Numbered from the stretch's first letter, positions 46,901-54,828 are shown. The stretch is 64,000 bases of DNA from Candidatus Colinaster equi (GCA_018064425.1 JAGHVF010000020.1:59611-123610); one strand, 5' to 3'. A program made the numbers and translations. Notes: generated by a model not told the origin, from the letters alone.

Positions 46901-49435
46901 AAGAGGATGATTACTTCCTTTTACCTCATATGCATATGTTTTTTCCTGACCGGCATATATTGTCTTATTATCAAGATTCTTTACTGTAACCATCGGTTTC
47001 TCATTGTTAATAACGAAATTCCAAGTAGTTTTCTGCTTATTTTCGGTACGCTCAATTGCAAACTGCTTATAGCCAATTGCTTTAATTGTATCCTCATTCA
47101 CGTCAAGATAAACCGCATCATCTTTAACAACCTTCAACAGGTCGTCTGATTTAGCCTTATTTAGAGAACTGATTTTCCAAGTTGCCGTCGATGGATCCTT
47201 TACATTTAACTGTGAAAGATTTGAAGACATACCGGTACTCGCAATCTTTACTTTATTGCCACAATCAAGATTAACAACCGAATCAAAGTTCTCTGTATAT
47301 TCACCTTCTCCATCACTGACAAATATTCTGTCTGTTGGCTTGATTTCATAGGTAAACACAATAACTGAATTTGTCTGATCAAGAGTAATACAAAATTCTT
47401 CCGGATTGGCTATTTTGTTCTTTTTGCTCGTCTTATTCCCAAATATCTGATAATAGTATGTTATATTATCTTTTCCGATATAATCGTTCTTATATCCATC
47501 AATGCCACTATCCGTCTTTTCTCTACCACGTATGCAAACATCAATGCTCTCTCCGACATTCAATTTCTTTGAATCGGCAAAATCATAAATATATAATGTA
47601 TCCTTAGGTCTCTCAACTCCAAATCTGTTCAAAATAGCAGTTGCCGTACGATACGAAGCATCATCCACATGCAGTAAATTGATACTATGTCCATCAAATT
47701 CAGGTTCCATCACATTATCATCAAATACAATAAATGCGTTAGTTCTGACATAGAACTCAATCTCTTTTCCTGCCAAAGAAGTTGTGTCCACAGCCATACA
47801 TAGTATACCGTTCTCATCATCATAATCTATTACGAATACTTGAGAATCTACACCGTTAATCTTATATGCAATACTTCCAATCGGAACTTTTTCACAATCA
47901 TTTGATTTAACACTGATATAGATATGCTCTGTTCCCTCAGGAATCTCATACTTTCCTTTATCATTTAATGTTAACTCCTCGGCATCTTTTTCCTTAGATG
48001 TCTTAACACTGTCTATCCCAATATATTTTTGAGCAACACCGTCTATTCCGACATTAAACTCACCTACGACAGCCGACTTAATTGCCCCAACAACAACACA
48101 TATTTCCGGAGTTGTGGGATATTCCGTGTCATAATTCAGTGCATAGACTCCCTCAGAATATACTTCTACATCTGTATCTGTCCCTTTATACTTTACAGAC
48201 TTTATCTCATATTTTTCTTTGAAAGCTTCATCTATAGCGATATTAAGATATTCATATCCCGAATCACCATATACAGAAAGTTTCTTGTAATCATCGCCGG
48301 CTAAGAATTTCTTATAAGCAAGCTCTGCATCATCATTTATCTCTGCATACGTTGTATTACCTGTAATTGAAACATTAACTATTTTCAACTCACTTTCAAA
48401 ATACACATCAAAACGATGCAACTCATCATTAGGTTCAATAGTAGCATCTATATCCGTTGTCTTGTTTTTTACAACCTTATAGGTCTTTTCAGGATTGGTC
48501 AGTTTGTATTTTTTAGCAAAATCATCCTTAAGCTCCAGTTTGTATGTTCCTTGCGGCACGGAAAGTTCACTGTATTTTTGCGGTTCCTCACCTGTTTTTT
48601 GAGGGACTGATACAAGGTAAACATTACTTACATCAAGGGGTACTGCCCAGTCGCCGCAAAAGAAGCCCCCGGTATATCTGACATCGCCGTACATAGGCTC
48701 GATTTCCTGAGAAATCACAATACTACCGCGGATTTTCTCGCCTTCTATCGTATATACATTTTTCTTGTTAGGCATAAGTTGATACTGCTTTTCTCCGCCT
48801 TTTTCGGCTACAGTAACATCTATTGAATTGTTATAGAAACCTGCATTGCTCTTAAGTTTGAATGTGAAATTCTCTCCATAGCAGACAGTTTTTCCCTCTT
48901 CAATACTTCTTCCTTTTTCGTCTGTTAATCCGTATGAAACACCACCAATATTTACTTGTGCGGAAATTTCATATGCACAAGCCTTTACAACAACCGGTAT
49001 AATCTGCTCATCCTGAACTTCCGTTATCGTACATATACCTTCTTCAGCCGCATTGTTGCCGGCACTGATAAGTTCATAGATTCCCTGATACTCATCTTTT
49101 ATGGCAACCGTGAATTCTACATTGTCGACATCCGTTTCACTAAATTCGTAGCCGTCCACTATCCTTTCCACAGATACACCCTGGCCGGTGGTGATTTGTA
49201 TTACATCATCTGTGCATTCCGGAATTTCATTTCCATTTTCATCCTGCACTTTGAAATGTACTACATCATAACCGGGACGGGATTGTACCGCCATCATATC
49301 ATCATTTTCACTGTCTGCAATTTCACTCGCATAAACAGCATTTGCCCCGTTTACATTTGGCAAAAATGTTGCAACCATAACAATTGCCAAGAACATTGCA
49401 ATAATTCTATTTGTCCATTTTAATCTGATTTTCAT
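43901..49435 (-). CDS. Large secreted Ig-like/beta-sandwich protein
   Basis: About 1844 aa from MKIRLKWTNRIIAMFLAIVMVATFLP, chosen because CGGAGGAAATG precedes this ATG; the ORF track start seven codons upstream is less likely. Signal peptide ends near VYASE. The rest is a long series of beta-rich segments with Ig-like character (PGKHILTFEAYAPSGY, PGTYTVTAVATDGSGNGSA). No catalytic motif, transmembrane anchor or LPXTG signal was recognised. It appears to be another surface or matrix protein of the type on the other side of aspS. Confidence 0.75.
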   Translation of the reverse strand: MKIRLKWTNRIIAMFLAIVMVATFLPNVNGANAVYASEIADSENDDMMAVQSRPGYDVVHFKVQDENGNEIPECTDDVIQITTGQGVSVERIVDGYEFSETDVDNVEFTVAIKDEYQGIYELISAGNNAAEEGICTITEVQDEQIIPVVVKACAYEISAQVNIGGVSYGLTDEKGRSIEEGKTVCYGENFTFKLKSNAGFYNNSIDVTVAEKGGEKQYQLMPNKKNVYTIEGEKIRGSIVISQEIEPMYGDVRYTGGFFCGDWAVPLDVSNVYLVSVPQKTGEEPQKYSELSVPQGTYKLELKDDFAKKYKLTNPEKTYKVVKNKTTDIDATIEPNDELHRFDVYFESELKIVNVSITGNTTYAEINDDAELAYKKFLAGDDYKKLSVYGDSGYEYLNIAIDEAFKEKYEIKSVKYKGTDTDVEVYSEGVYALNYDTEYPTTPEICVVVGAIKSAVVGEFNVGIDGVAQKYIGIDSVKTSKEKDAEELTLNDKGKYEIPEGTEHIYISVKSNDCEKVPIGSIAYKINGVDSQVFVIDYDDENGILCMAVDTTSLAGKEIEFYVRTNAFIVFDDNVMEPEFDGHSINLLHVDDASYRTATAILNRFGVERPKDTLYIYDFADSKKLNVGESIDVCIRGREKTDSGIDGYKNDYIGKDNITYYYQIFGNKTSKKNKIANPEEFCITLDQTNSVIVFTYEIKPTDRIFVSDGEGEYTENFDSVVNLDCGNKVKIASTGMSSNLSQLNVKDPSTATWKISSLNKAKSDDLLKVVKDDAVYLDVNEDTIKAIGYKQFAIERTENKQKTTWNFVINNEKPMVTVKNLDNKTIYAGQEKTYAYEVKGSNHPLTKDNVKIYKANGDPADKINIKDVSDKNITIEALAVDASTDKATYYVDIVNANGESLLKAGKKLKLNVAVLDSKFKAQNIEYVRSDEDNIYFKVKGLTAETENLYTSISITADAIVAEGETLNSLYKEHPEVCEPFKNNTVIKVPVKNSTTDDKTTTQNYRFTFNLMQKKSGGSETYKSSEVKLGTAYANRALYYETNLKIKALSASKNVYTGQRDIQIATPVFSKESSSNKVIYLKDNKGQIETNNYGDIEGNAYDPESGNLVINLPAEVTPGKHILTFEAYAPSGYIKSSVSMIINVKIGIESIALTVPSSTYYIGNKDITISPKLHYYNETHRPMYDATIKPTTCKATYRIDAKNKELLSYITINPSNGKVKISKNLSKVFDRIKSNGDSFCIFATAADYPGTEVYKPIGYVDREIKYTITLTKDGVSDYLKNNNEIRAYITTPYYNEKNEYWEKEERRDIAIIDKKNKTKTEFTVSEAKGLSFKAYRSASDKDDDKFANNRHVYDVTWKVSGPISKEDYQIFDNGLLKFNYAKPGTYTVTAVATDGSGNGSASRTFVVKKDSCKLGLYENSSDSVTQSEDINDWFVYQAEDYAIIPVNDEETGPLFEINEYERFYDKMEHNYQVKISGGVITRNERGLFSYKPTEEYTTITLINKNKGSDGKRVQQDKVYKIHNLCFANTNSDFDKVKITTAKTMANTYYEGKEPTKVRFEITKLPSIVVDKGEGHTGYYLSLTKNYKEKSKDPNPEFMEMFEEMYCSEIMTENGKYYAEYTQREPSTWGTTDLVAGTYKLDGYIGYGQMDDDNLGVLNKKPIATTLTILPNNLKATWVGGKTTKIKMDGNVTGKQVQLVAAEADTDYFKRSKNKNVAEVRITDIEYDIDTLNIFKESLVSDEKLFTASSENGNIVFTYKAENFDALKEAVIDAARGTTVAKGSLTQKAAAKMTAKPNKSGVYDMNKVNPVIKGRFTYEIVGTDAVGYERVSNLTQNFEITLTNPK

Positions 49436-49467
49436 CATTTCCTCCGTATCCGGCATTTTCGTCTGAC

Positions 49468-49476
49468 ATTATATCA
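49468..49476 (-). promoter_or_regulatory. Extended -10 promoter of the 1844-aa protein gene
   Basis: TGATATAAT on the minus strand is an extended -10 about 30 bp before the start; the -35 region (TAGCAA) is weak. It lies in the 100-bp gap after the phosphatase gene. Confidence 0.5.
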
Positions 49477-49536
49477 ATATTTTTTTCAAATTGCTATATA
49501 ACCTTTGCTATAACACATATTCACTCGATTATACCA

Positions 49537-49989
49537 CTAATATCCCAAATATCTCATAAATGCATCTAATCCCTCTGTTATATCGTCAAAAGTCTTATCA
49601 AAATCGCCTGTATACCAAGGATCCGCAATCGCTCTTGGATGTTCCGTAAAATCAAGAAGGTTAAACATTTTGTGATCCACATCATCGCCTAACATTCTTA
49701 ACATATATTTCATATTAAGCTCTTCCATTCCGATAATGTAATCATATTTATCGTAATCCGCTCTAACCAATTGACGCGCACGATGTCCGTCACATCTTAT
49801 TCCGCTTTGAGCTAAACGTCTGACTGCCGGCGGATACACTCCATTGCCTATCTCCTCTGTTGATGTAGCCGCAGATTCAATATGGAACTCCTGCGAAAGT
49901 CCCCTTTTTGCAACCAAATCCTTCATCATATATTCACACATCGGGCTGCGGCATATGTTGCCCCAGCAGACAAACAAAACTTTTATCAT
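49537..49989 (-). CDS. Low-molecular-weight protein tyrosine phosphatase
   Basis: 150 aa, normal family length. The P-loop is at the N-terminus (VLFVCWGNICRSPMCEYMM, nucleophile Cys8, Arg14) and the general acid Asp in DPWYTGDF. Such enzymes (Wzb, YwlE types) dephosphorylate BY-kinases or arginine-phosphorylated proteins. A link to EPS control is possible but not shown. The first 32 bp of the coding sequence are duplicated at 58739-58770, so this gene appears to be the attachment target of the neighbouring island. The ribosome site AGGAGAAAATTCA lies on the island side. Confidence 0.92.
   Translation of the reverse strand: MIKVLFVCWGNICRSPMCEYMMKDLVAKRGLSQEFHIESAATSTEEIGNGVYPPAVRRLAQSGIRCDGHRARQLVRADYDKYDYIIGMEELNMKYMLRMLGDDVDHKMFNLLDFTEHPRAIADPWYTGDFDKTFDDITEGLDAFMRYLGY
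49958..49989 (-). repeat. Attachment-like direct repeat A (phosphatase 5' end)
   Basis: The 32 bp coding for MIKVLFVCWG of the phosphatase match 58739-58770 at 28 of 32 positions; all differences are synonymous. Inferred to be one att half of the island. Confidence 0.65.
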
Positions 49990-50119
49990 TGAATTTTCTC
50001 CTAAATTTTACCGAAAAATGCCGTGTTTTCGCCACTATTTTCAGCATTTCCAGGTCACAGTGAAGATAAGGCAAAATGGCAATATATAGCGAATTATAGC
50101 AAAGTGTGGTGACCAAATC

Positions 50120-50166
50120 GTAGTCAAAATGGTAGTTAGTAGTCGAAAAATGACTACTATGACTAC
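50120..50166. repeat. Cluster of five GTAGTCA heptamers at the island edge
   Basis: GTAGTCA at 50120, GTAGTTA at 50132, GTAGTCG at 50139, then inverted TGACTAC at 50151 and 50160, all within 47 bp; TAGTAGTC and GACTACTA can also form a hairpin. Position 130-200 bp from the attachment-like repeat suggests recombinase arm or excisionase sites. Confidence 0.5.
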
Positions 50167-50218
50167 TTATGCACAATCAGTTTATCATGAATACCAACCT
50201 AAAAGATAGAATAAAATA

Positions 50219-50242
50219 CACGGTAGCCTTTCGACTACCGTG
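50219..50242 (-). terminator. Terminator of the CBASS operon
   Basis: CACGGTAG-TCGAAAGG-CTACCGTG, a perfect 8-bp stem, 22 bp after the SLATT gene stop on the minus strand. The following TATTTTATTCTATCTTTT is only a moderate T-tract. Confidence 0.6.
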
Positions 50243-50263
50243 AAACTAAGCAAACTATTTTTC

Positions 50264-50815
50264 TCACTTATTCCTTAAAGACTTTGGCAAAAACATATCT
50301 ATTTCTTCGTCTGTGAATGTATAATCTTTTTTTACTTTGAGCGATTCAGATGCCATATCACAAGCTTTTTGTGTTGTTGCCGGAGCATCTACATACAATT
50401 TATTGAGCCTTTCCATTATGCCTTCATAAATTGCCTTATTCTCATCTAATTCGTTTTTTTCATATTTTATATTGGCTATCACATTTAATAATTCATTTCG
50501 TATTCCTATGAACTGATTTGCTGCAGCTTTATTCCGTACTTCCAATGTTCTTAAATCAAAACTTTTAAAATATGCTGTAATTCCCAATGTTATAAACGAT
50601 GCTACTGCCGTTAGTACCTGGGCGATAATATTCGTGTAAAAACAGATTGTAATTATACCGCAAGATGTAAGTGCGGCCACGATAATATTAATTGTCTCTA
50701 AGCATTTATACTCCTTGGCATATATTTCTGCCTGTTTCTCATGTGTTTTGTGAGTCCATACCACACTTGCATAATTTTGGCGAACAACATCTAATAATAT
50801 TTTTTGCTTTTCCAT
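50264..50815 (-). CDS. SLATT-domain two-TM effector (CBASS)
   Basis: 183 aa. N-terminal amphipathic region (VVWTHKTHEKQAEIYAKEYK), two adjacent TM helices (about residues 40-60 and 64-84), and a long helical C-terminal part. This is the SLATT fold, a membrane effector paired with SMODS nucleotidyltransferases. In CBASS such effectors are thought to oligomerise and damage the membrane when they sense a cyclic oligonucleotide. AAGGAGATATT precedes the ATG, 17 bp after the CD-NTase gene. Family assignment is by pattern; the subfamily is not fixed. Confidence 0.85.
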   Translation of the reverse strand: MEKQKILLDVVRQNYASVVWTHKTHEKQAEIYAKEYKCLETINIIVAALTSCGIITICFYTNIIAQVLTAVASFITLGITAYFKSFDLRTLEVRNKAAANQFIGIRNELLNVIANIKYEKNELDENKAIYEGIMERLNKLYVDAPATTQKACDMASESLKVKKDYTFTDEEIDMFLPKSLRNK

Positions 50816-50832
50816 AATATCTCCTTACATAA

Positions 50833-51654
50833 TTAAACCATGTGTCTTAAAACTTTACCCAAAGTATCCCACCCTTTATTCGAATCAATAGTAGAATTAC
50901 TTCCAGGTGCACGAAGTGTTGGCTTTATAATACCATTAAGTGACATTTCGTTATACTTACGATACAGCATTTCTTCATACGTTTCATTTCCTGCTGTGTG
51001 TTGCTCATTTTCTCTTCTAAAATGCCAACCTCCAATGTTTAACGATACAAAAGTATCTATGAGAATACCCGATAATTCATAGCTTGAATAATTAGTGTCT
51101 CTTATATATCTAATGTGTTTGCAGGTATCATATAACAGTCCATTGCTTTTTTCATTTATTCCCTTCATGGCGTCTTGCTCTGCTTTAGGATTTGTACTCA
51201 ACCAGTTTCCACCCATATGTGTATTAGGATATTTATATGTTCCATCCCATCCAAAAACGGATGCATTTTTAAATGCCGGTAATATTTCAAACTTCATATC
51301 ATCCGAAAATTTAACTACAACCACTTGACCATCGCCTTTCACAATTGTTGTTGGATAAGTTTCTAAGATAGCATCCTTTACAGCTTGAAGAAGCCTGGAC
51401 TGACCATTTCCACTGCCATTTGAAAAACGATCATATTCATCTTCCGGCAGTTCAATAAGAACGTCTAAATCACTTGTCTTTATTGCTGTCCCTCTACCAT
51501 ATGACCCAACATAAAAGCTATGAGCCGTGTCACTCGAAATATTCCAAAACACACTATTAACAGCTTTTGTTATCCTCTTATATCGTGTTGATATCAATGA
51601 TCTTGTATCCGCGTCTATAACGTGAACATTTTGTTTTACGATTGAACTCATCAT
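50833..51654 (-). CDS. CD-NTase (SMODS) nucleotidyltransferase of CBASS
   Basis: 273 aa. The active site is intact: VGSYGRGTAIKTSDLDVLIEL (GS motif 50-51, metal-binding Asp62 and Asp64) and a third acidic position Glu123 in MKFEILPAF. The C-terminal helical region fits a short SMODS-only CD-NTase of the cGAS/DncV superfamily. On phage infection it is expected to make a cyclic di- or trinucleotide that activates the SLATT protein. No Cap2/Cap3 (E1/E2, JAB) or HORMA/TRIP13 genes are present, so this is a minimal type I layout. AAGGAGGAATAT is the ribosome site. Confidence 0.9.
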   Translation of the reverse strand: MMSSIVKQNVHVIDADTRSLISTRYKRITKAVNSVFWNISSDTAHSFYVGSYGRGTAIKTSDLDVLIELPEDEYDRFSNGSGNGQSRLLQAVKDAILETYPTTIVKGDGQVVVVKFSDDMKFEILPAFKNASVFGWDGTYKYPNTHMGGNWLSTNPKAEQDAMKGINEKSNGLLYDTCKHIRYIRDTNYSSYELSGILIDTFVSLNIGGWHFRRENEQHTAGNETYEEMLYRKYNEMSLNGIIKPTLRAPGSNSTIDSNKGWDTLGKVLRHMV

Positions 51655-51675
51655 ATATTCCTCCTTTATTCTTAT

Positions 51676-51704
51676 ATTTTAATTTTAACACTTTATGTGT
51701 CCAA
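51676..51704 (-). promoter_or_regulatory. Candidate CBASS promoter
   Basis: TTGGAC (51699-51704), 17 bp, TAAAAT (51676-51681) on the minus strand, 22 bp before the CD-NTase start and just downstream of the integrase terminator. Confidence 0.55.
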
Positions 51705-51730
51705 TATTTAGTACTCAAAGCGCAGACTGT

Positions 51731-51766
51731 ATCAAAAAAAGAAAAAGCACTCCTTTTCTGGAGTGC
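51731..51766 (-). terminator. Terminator after the integrase remnant
   Basis: GCACTCC-AGAAAA-GGAGTGC followed by TTTTTCTTTTTTTG on the minus strand: a strong intrinsic terminator 18 bp after the integrase stop. It isolates the CBASS operon from upstream transcription. Confidence 0.8.
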
Positions 51767-51784
51767 CTAATCCCGTTTCTGTAT

Positions 51785-52048
51785 TTATATAACCTTAAAC
51801 ACCTTCTGTGTTATCGGTTTCTCTTCCTTTTTCTCGATGGCCTCCTGTGCTTTTCTGAAATCTTCCATCTTTCGCAGTTCTTCTTCGGCATCTTCAAGAC
51901 CAAGGTGGGTGTACACATTCATCGTTACCCCTATGTCTGAATGCCCCATAAGGTATTGAAGAGTTTTAGGATTCATTCCGCCTTTCGCCTGATTGCTGCA
52001 ATAGGTATGTCGGCATACATGAGGAGTGATATTCGGTATTTGTACCTT
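51785..52048 (-). pseudogene. Tyrosine integrase, C-terminal fragment
   Basis: The frame reads KVQIPNITPHVCRHTYCSN, then GMNPKTLQYLMGHSDIGVT and NVYTHLGLEDAEEEL, the second catalytic box (H-x-x-R, H, Y) of Tn916/Tn1549-type integrases. The N-terminal and middle parts are absent; upstream of Lys the frame turns to unrelated sequence. The ORF track shows only the last 63 codons because no Met lies earlier. The missing middle part matches the fragment at 60639-60941. Confidence 0.85.
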
Positions 52049-52560
52049 ATCCCATCCAATCCACCGTAGTGTAGTTTTGACACACTACGGATAGGATACG
52101 ATTAGTATTACTAAAGTCAGTTTTATTTCTCTCAGTCTTATTACTTTGTCCTTTTGACATTTCTGTACATTTTCATAAGACATTTCCTGAGGTATGATTT
52201 TCATACTTCCCGCATGTCCTTTTAAGACTACTATGGTATGATTTGGACACACGAGAGTAAGTTATCCACATCTAGATATGGCAAATAGAATCTCCATCAT
52301 TTTGAATCACATCCTTTCTTTTGAATATTTGTTGATACTGCACAAACATTTTTGTGAAATATCACAACGAAAAATCGGTATATTGTGTAGACACATTTTT
52401 GCATTTTACCCATGATCCTGCTTACACAAATTTTAAACAGCAACAAAAAAGCCCAAACTACAAGGAGTCTGAGCTTTGTCATACATTTATAAAACTGTCT
52501 GTTTACCGATTTTGGGGTATAAGAAACACACCAATAATATAGAATATGTGTTCGGCTTTG
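52049..52560. other. Degenerate non-coding stretch
   Basis: No convincing gene. It holds an inverted repeat CCGTAGTGT/ACACTACGG (about 52067-52090), a minus-strand 39-codon ORF (52085-52204, MKIIPQEMSYEN, no good RBS), a GTGAAATATCAC palindrome near 52353, and the terminator at 52441-52475. The left end is the break point of the integrase fragment. Confidence 0.5.
52441..52475 (-). terminator. Terminator after the GyrI-like gene
   Basis: AGCTCAGAC / GTTTGGGCT (52450-52475, two G-U pairs) followed by TTTTTTGTTG on the minus strand, about 85 bp after the stop. Confidence 0.65.
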
Positions 52561-53199
52561 TCAAGTGCCTTTTCTTCTAATAGGATGCCTAATTACTGTC
52601 TTCATTTTCTCCGGAACTACTTTTCTTGCATCACTCAAATAAATCTCGTGATGTAGACGCTTATCTGTAATATCAAGCTCATACCCCTGTTCTTCCGTGA
52701 ACTTGTGCATAGCATCAACTGTAGCAGGCTCGTCATCATAAGAACCGAGATGCATACACTGGACACATAAGCCCTCTTCAATAGTCAGGAACTCAACCTT
52801 AGAAAAATCTAGTTTTTTCTTTTTTGTCGCCTCATTTACTGCCCAATTGAAATCATATTCGCTCACAAAATCCGGAAGGCGTATCACAGAAATCCAGCGA
52901 AAATCTTCCTTGTGTGTATAATCAATACCGTCCTTACCGTCCATCCACCAAAAGCCCTCCAACGGTGGAACCACATAATCGAAGTATCCATCTATCTGAT
53001 GGTCGCCTTTCTTGCTCATCTTGATAGTAAAAGCTATCCCATATAACAGTCCTATTGCAGCTTTATATTCACCATTTTCATCGTTTGGATTGCCTTTGCC
53101 ACGAATCGCAATATAATTCATCTTTGGAACCATAACAATTGTCGGCTCCGACTTTGGCATATAAATCTCTTTGTATTCCTTCTTGTAGTCAAATGCCAT
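52561..53199 (-). CDS. GyrI-like small-molecule-binding domain protein
   Basis: 212 aa: YKEIYMPKSEPTIVMVPKMNYIAIRGKGNPND, then LYGIAFTIKM and the aromatic VVPPLEGFWWMDG, the standard pattern of stand-alone GyrI-like (BmrR/AraC effector-binding) proteins. These bind amphipathic drugs or similar ligands; some are hydrolases or DNA gyrase protectors. It is the last gene of a four-gene operon starting with a WYL regulator, with a 3-bp gap from the DUF3795 gene. Confidence 0.85.
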   Translation of the reverse strand: MAFDYKKEYKEIYMPKSEPTIVMVPKMNYIAIRGKGNPNDENGEYKAAIGLLYGIAFTIKMSKKGDHQIDGYFDYVVPPLEGFWWMDGKDGIDYTHKEDFRWISVIRLPDFVSEYDFNWAVNEATKKKKLDFSKVEFLTIEEGLCVQCMHLGSYDDEPATVDAMHKFTEEQGYELDITDKRLHHEIYLSDARKVVPEKMKTVIRHPIRRKGT

Positions 53200-53202
53200 A
53201 TC

Positions 53203-53493
53203 TTACCCCCTAAGTCGTCTTACTCTTTCATCCACATTCTTCGTAAACTCTTCTTCTGACATCTTCGGGTCCCGAGTTCCCAATATCAATGCACACGGTA
53301 ACTTATCACACTCTCCGCAAGAATGAAAACCATTCTGAATTCGACTGCAATAATATATGGGACACTCTTTTTCGTCCGGTGCATGAAATACCTTGCCACA
53401 TACAGCATTGCAACCCTTACACATTTCTCCATAGCAATAACATGTACTGCAGTCTGAGCCGCAACAACTGATCATTTCGTTAAGATCACTCAT
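53203..53493 (-). CDS. Cys-rich DUF3795-like protein
   Basis: 96 aa from MSDLNEMISCCGSDCSTCYC; the ORF track start 22 codons upstream is rejected because AAGGAG precedes 53493. About a dozen cysteines in pairs (CCGSDCSTCYCYGEMCKGC, CGECDKLPC) suggest metal or iron-sulfur binding, as in DUF3795 proteins. The start overlaps the YjbR stop by 8 bp. Function unknown. Confidence 0.8.
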   Translation of the reverse strand: MSDLNEMISCCGSDCSTCYCYGEMCKGCNAVCGKVFHAPDEKECPIYYCSRIQNGFHSCGECDKLPCALILGTRDPKMSEEEFTKNVDERVRRLRG

Positions 53494-53851
53494 CTCCCAA
53501 AATCTCCTTTTGCTTTTTCTTGCTGAGGCTCCCAAGCACAATCCTGTATGCCTTTTCAAGCAGATCCATTAGGATTTCATCCGGCACATTTCCATCCGTT
53601 TTAACTGAGTTCCAATGCTGTTTGTTCATATAATAGCCGGGAATTATATCTTCATATTGTTTCCTCCAGAAATCACCCTCCAGCGGTTCCAATTTCAGAG
53701 TAATGTAATAAGGTTTGTCGTTATCATCCAGACAAATTGCGGCAAACATCTTTCCTCCGATTTGAAATCGAATCCAGTTCCAATCCTTCTGCAAATCTTT
53801 AATCACTCCTGTTTTTTTCATCAGATACTCTTCAATCCAAGGATATTTCAT
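53486..53851 (-). CDS. MmcQ/YjbR family protein
   Basis: 121 aa from MKYPWIEEYLMKKTGV; the ORF track start 14 codons upstream lies in the intergenic gap. AFAAICLDDNDKPYYITLKLEP-type core and YYMNKQHWNSVKTDG are the conserved YjbR/CyaY-fold motifs. Family members are small DNA-binding-like proteins of unclear role, often next to regulators. It is 4 bp downstream of the WYL gene. Confidence 0.85.
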   Translation of the reverse strand: MKYPWIEEYLMKKTGVIKDLQKDWNWIRFQIGGKMFAAICLDDNDKPYYITLKLEPLEGDFWRKQYEDIIPGYYMNKQHWNSVKTDGNVPDEILMDLLEKAYRIVLGSLSKKKQKEILGDE

Positions 53852-53855
53852 ACCG

Positions 53856-54770
53856 TTATTTCCTCCTGCTGTAATTCTTCCGCATAGCTTCAATCGTAGC
53901 TCTTACCTTCTCACGGACTTCCCCAGGTTCAAGCACCTCTGCCTTATCTCCGAATGTCATAATCCAGGTAATCAGATTCTCCATATCCGTATAATCCGCT
54001 GTAAATAGAAGTCTGCCATCATCATTCTCTGTAAAACATGATGTTCCGAATTCTTCCACCAACCGCCACTTTTGGTCCGCTTCAAACAAAGCCTTCACTT
54101 TGATCCCACCAGGAAAGATTTTCTCATTAGAAAGATCAGGCATTGAAGCCTCTCTGCATACAAATGTCTTGTCTATTCTACAGACTTGATCCATGCGGTT
54201 CAGCTTGAACAGCCTGTAATCCTTTCTTTTCAAGCACCATCCCCACAGATACCAACTCGACCATCGAAACACTAAGTAATATGGTTCAACAGTTCTCTCA
54301 GTTTCACCTGATGGTGCATAATACCGAAACTTAACCAAATGTCTGTCTCCGATTGCATCCTGTATGGTCTCTATCTTTGGAGCAAGCGAATCACGATACC
54401 ACGATGACAGATTGATAAGAATGGAATCCCTGCCAGTGATGAACTCAGAGGATCCAGCCTGGATCTTTTCCATCAGCTGACCGTAATACCGGCTTCCGCT
54501 TACACTATCTAGACTCCGAAGCCCTGCAAGAATCACCTGCATGTCCCGGGATGTCAAAATAGTCCTGTCCATACGGTATCCATCCATAATGGAGATACCC
54601 CCTCCAGCTCCCTGCATAGTGCGAATCGGTATTCCTGCTTTGCAAAGAGCATCTATATCCCTGCCTATTGTCCTTCTGGACACCTCAAAATATTCAGCAA
54701 GCTCAGGGGCTGTTACCATTTCTTTCTGCAACAGTATTGATAATATTCCAATCAACCTGTCAATCTTCAT
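53856..54770 (-). CDS. HTH-WYL transcriptional regulator (YafY-like), copy 1
   Basis: 304 aa from MKIDRLIGILSILLQ, after AAAGGGTGAGCAT. Winged HTH (TAPELAEYFEVSRRTIGRDIDAL), then a WYL domain with WSSWYLWGWCLKRKDYRLFKL. A paralogue of the regulator at 59669-60574 (shared CKAGIPI, GYRMDRT, ILAGLRSLDSVSGS). It likely senses a ligand via WYL and controls its own operon (YjbR, DUF3795, GyrI-like); a 9-bp-arm palindrome at 54805-54828 lies 35 bp before its start. Confidence 0.9.
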   Translation of the reverse strand: MKIDRLIGILSILLQKEMVTAPELAEYFEVSRRTIGRDIDALCKAGIPIRTMQGAGGGISIMDGYRMDRTILTSRDMQVILAGLRSLDSVSGSRYYGQLMEKIQAGSSEFITGRDSILINLSSWYRDSLAPKIETIQDAIGDRHLVKFRYYAPSGETERTVEPYYLVFRWSSWYLWGWCLKRKDYRLFKLNRMDQVCRIDKTFVCREASMPDLSNEKIFPGGIKVKALFEADQKWRLVEEFGTSCFTENDDGRLLFTADYTDMENLITWIMTFGDKAEVLEPGEVREKVRATIEAMRKNYSRRK

Positions 54771-54804
54771 ATGCTCACCCTTTCTTGTATATCCTAACGC
54801 AGCA

Positions 54805-54828
54805 AACAAGACAACATTGTGTCTTGTT
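54805..54828. promoter_or_regulatory. Operator candidate of WYL copy 1
   Basis: AACAAGACA-N6-TGTCTTGTT: perfect 9-bp arms, core GACA-N6-TGTC, immediately upstream of the WYL gene. The same core spacing occurs before the second WYL gene. Confidence 0.65.

Noticed and set aside
50101-50170. GTAGTCA heptamers as a CRISPR array
   Set aside because: Units are 7 bp with irregular 5-12 bp spacing and mixed orientation; no repeat-spacer structure and no cas gene.
52297-52542. Short ORFs of 61-62 aa on both strands
   Set aside because: They lie across the GyrI-gene terminator in AT-rich DNA, without ribosome sites or recognisable domains.
53856-54770. WYL regulator as the CapW/BrxR-type controller of the CBASS or ATPase systems
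   Set aside because: It heads its own YjbR-DUF3795-GyrI operon with a self-facing operator and is 2 kb or more from CBASS; no GACA-N6-TGTC site was seen before either defence operon.
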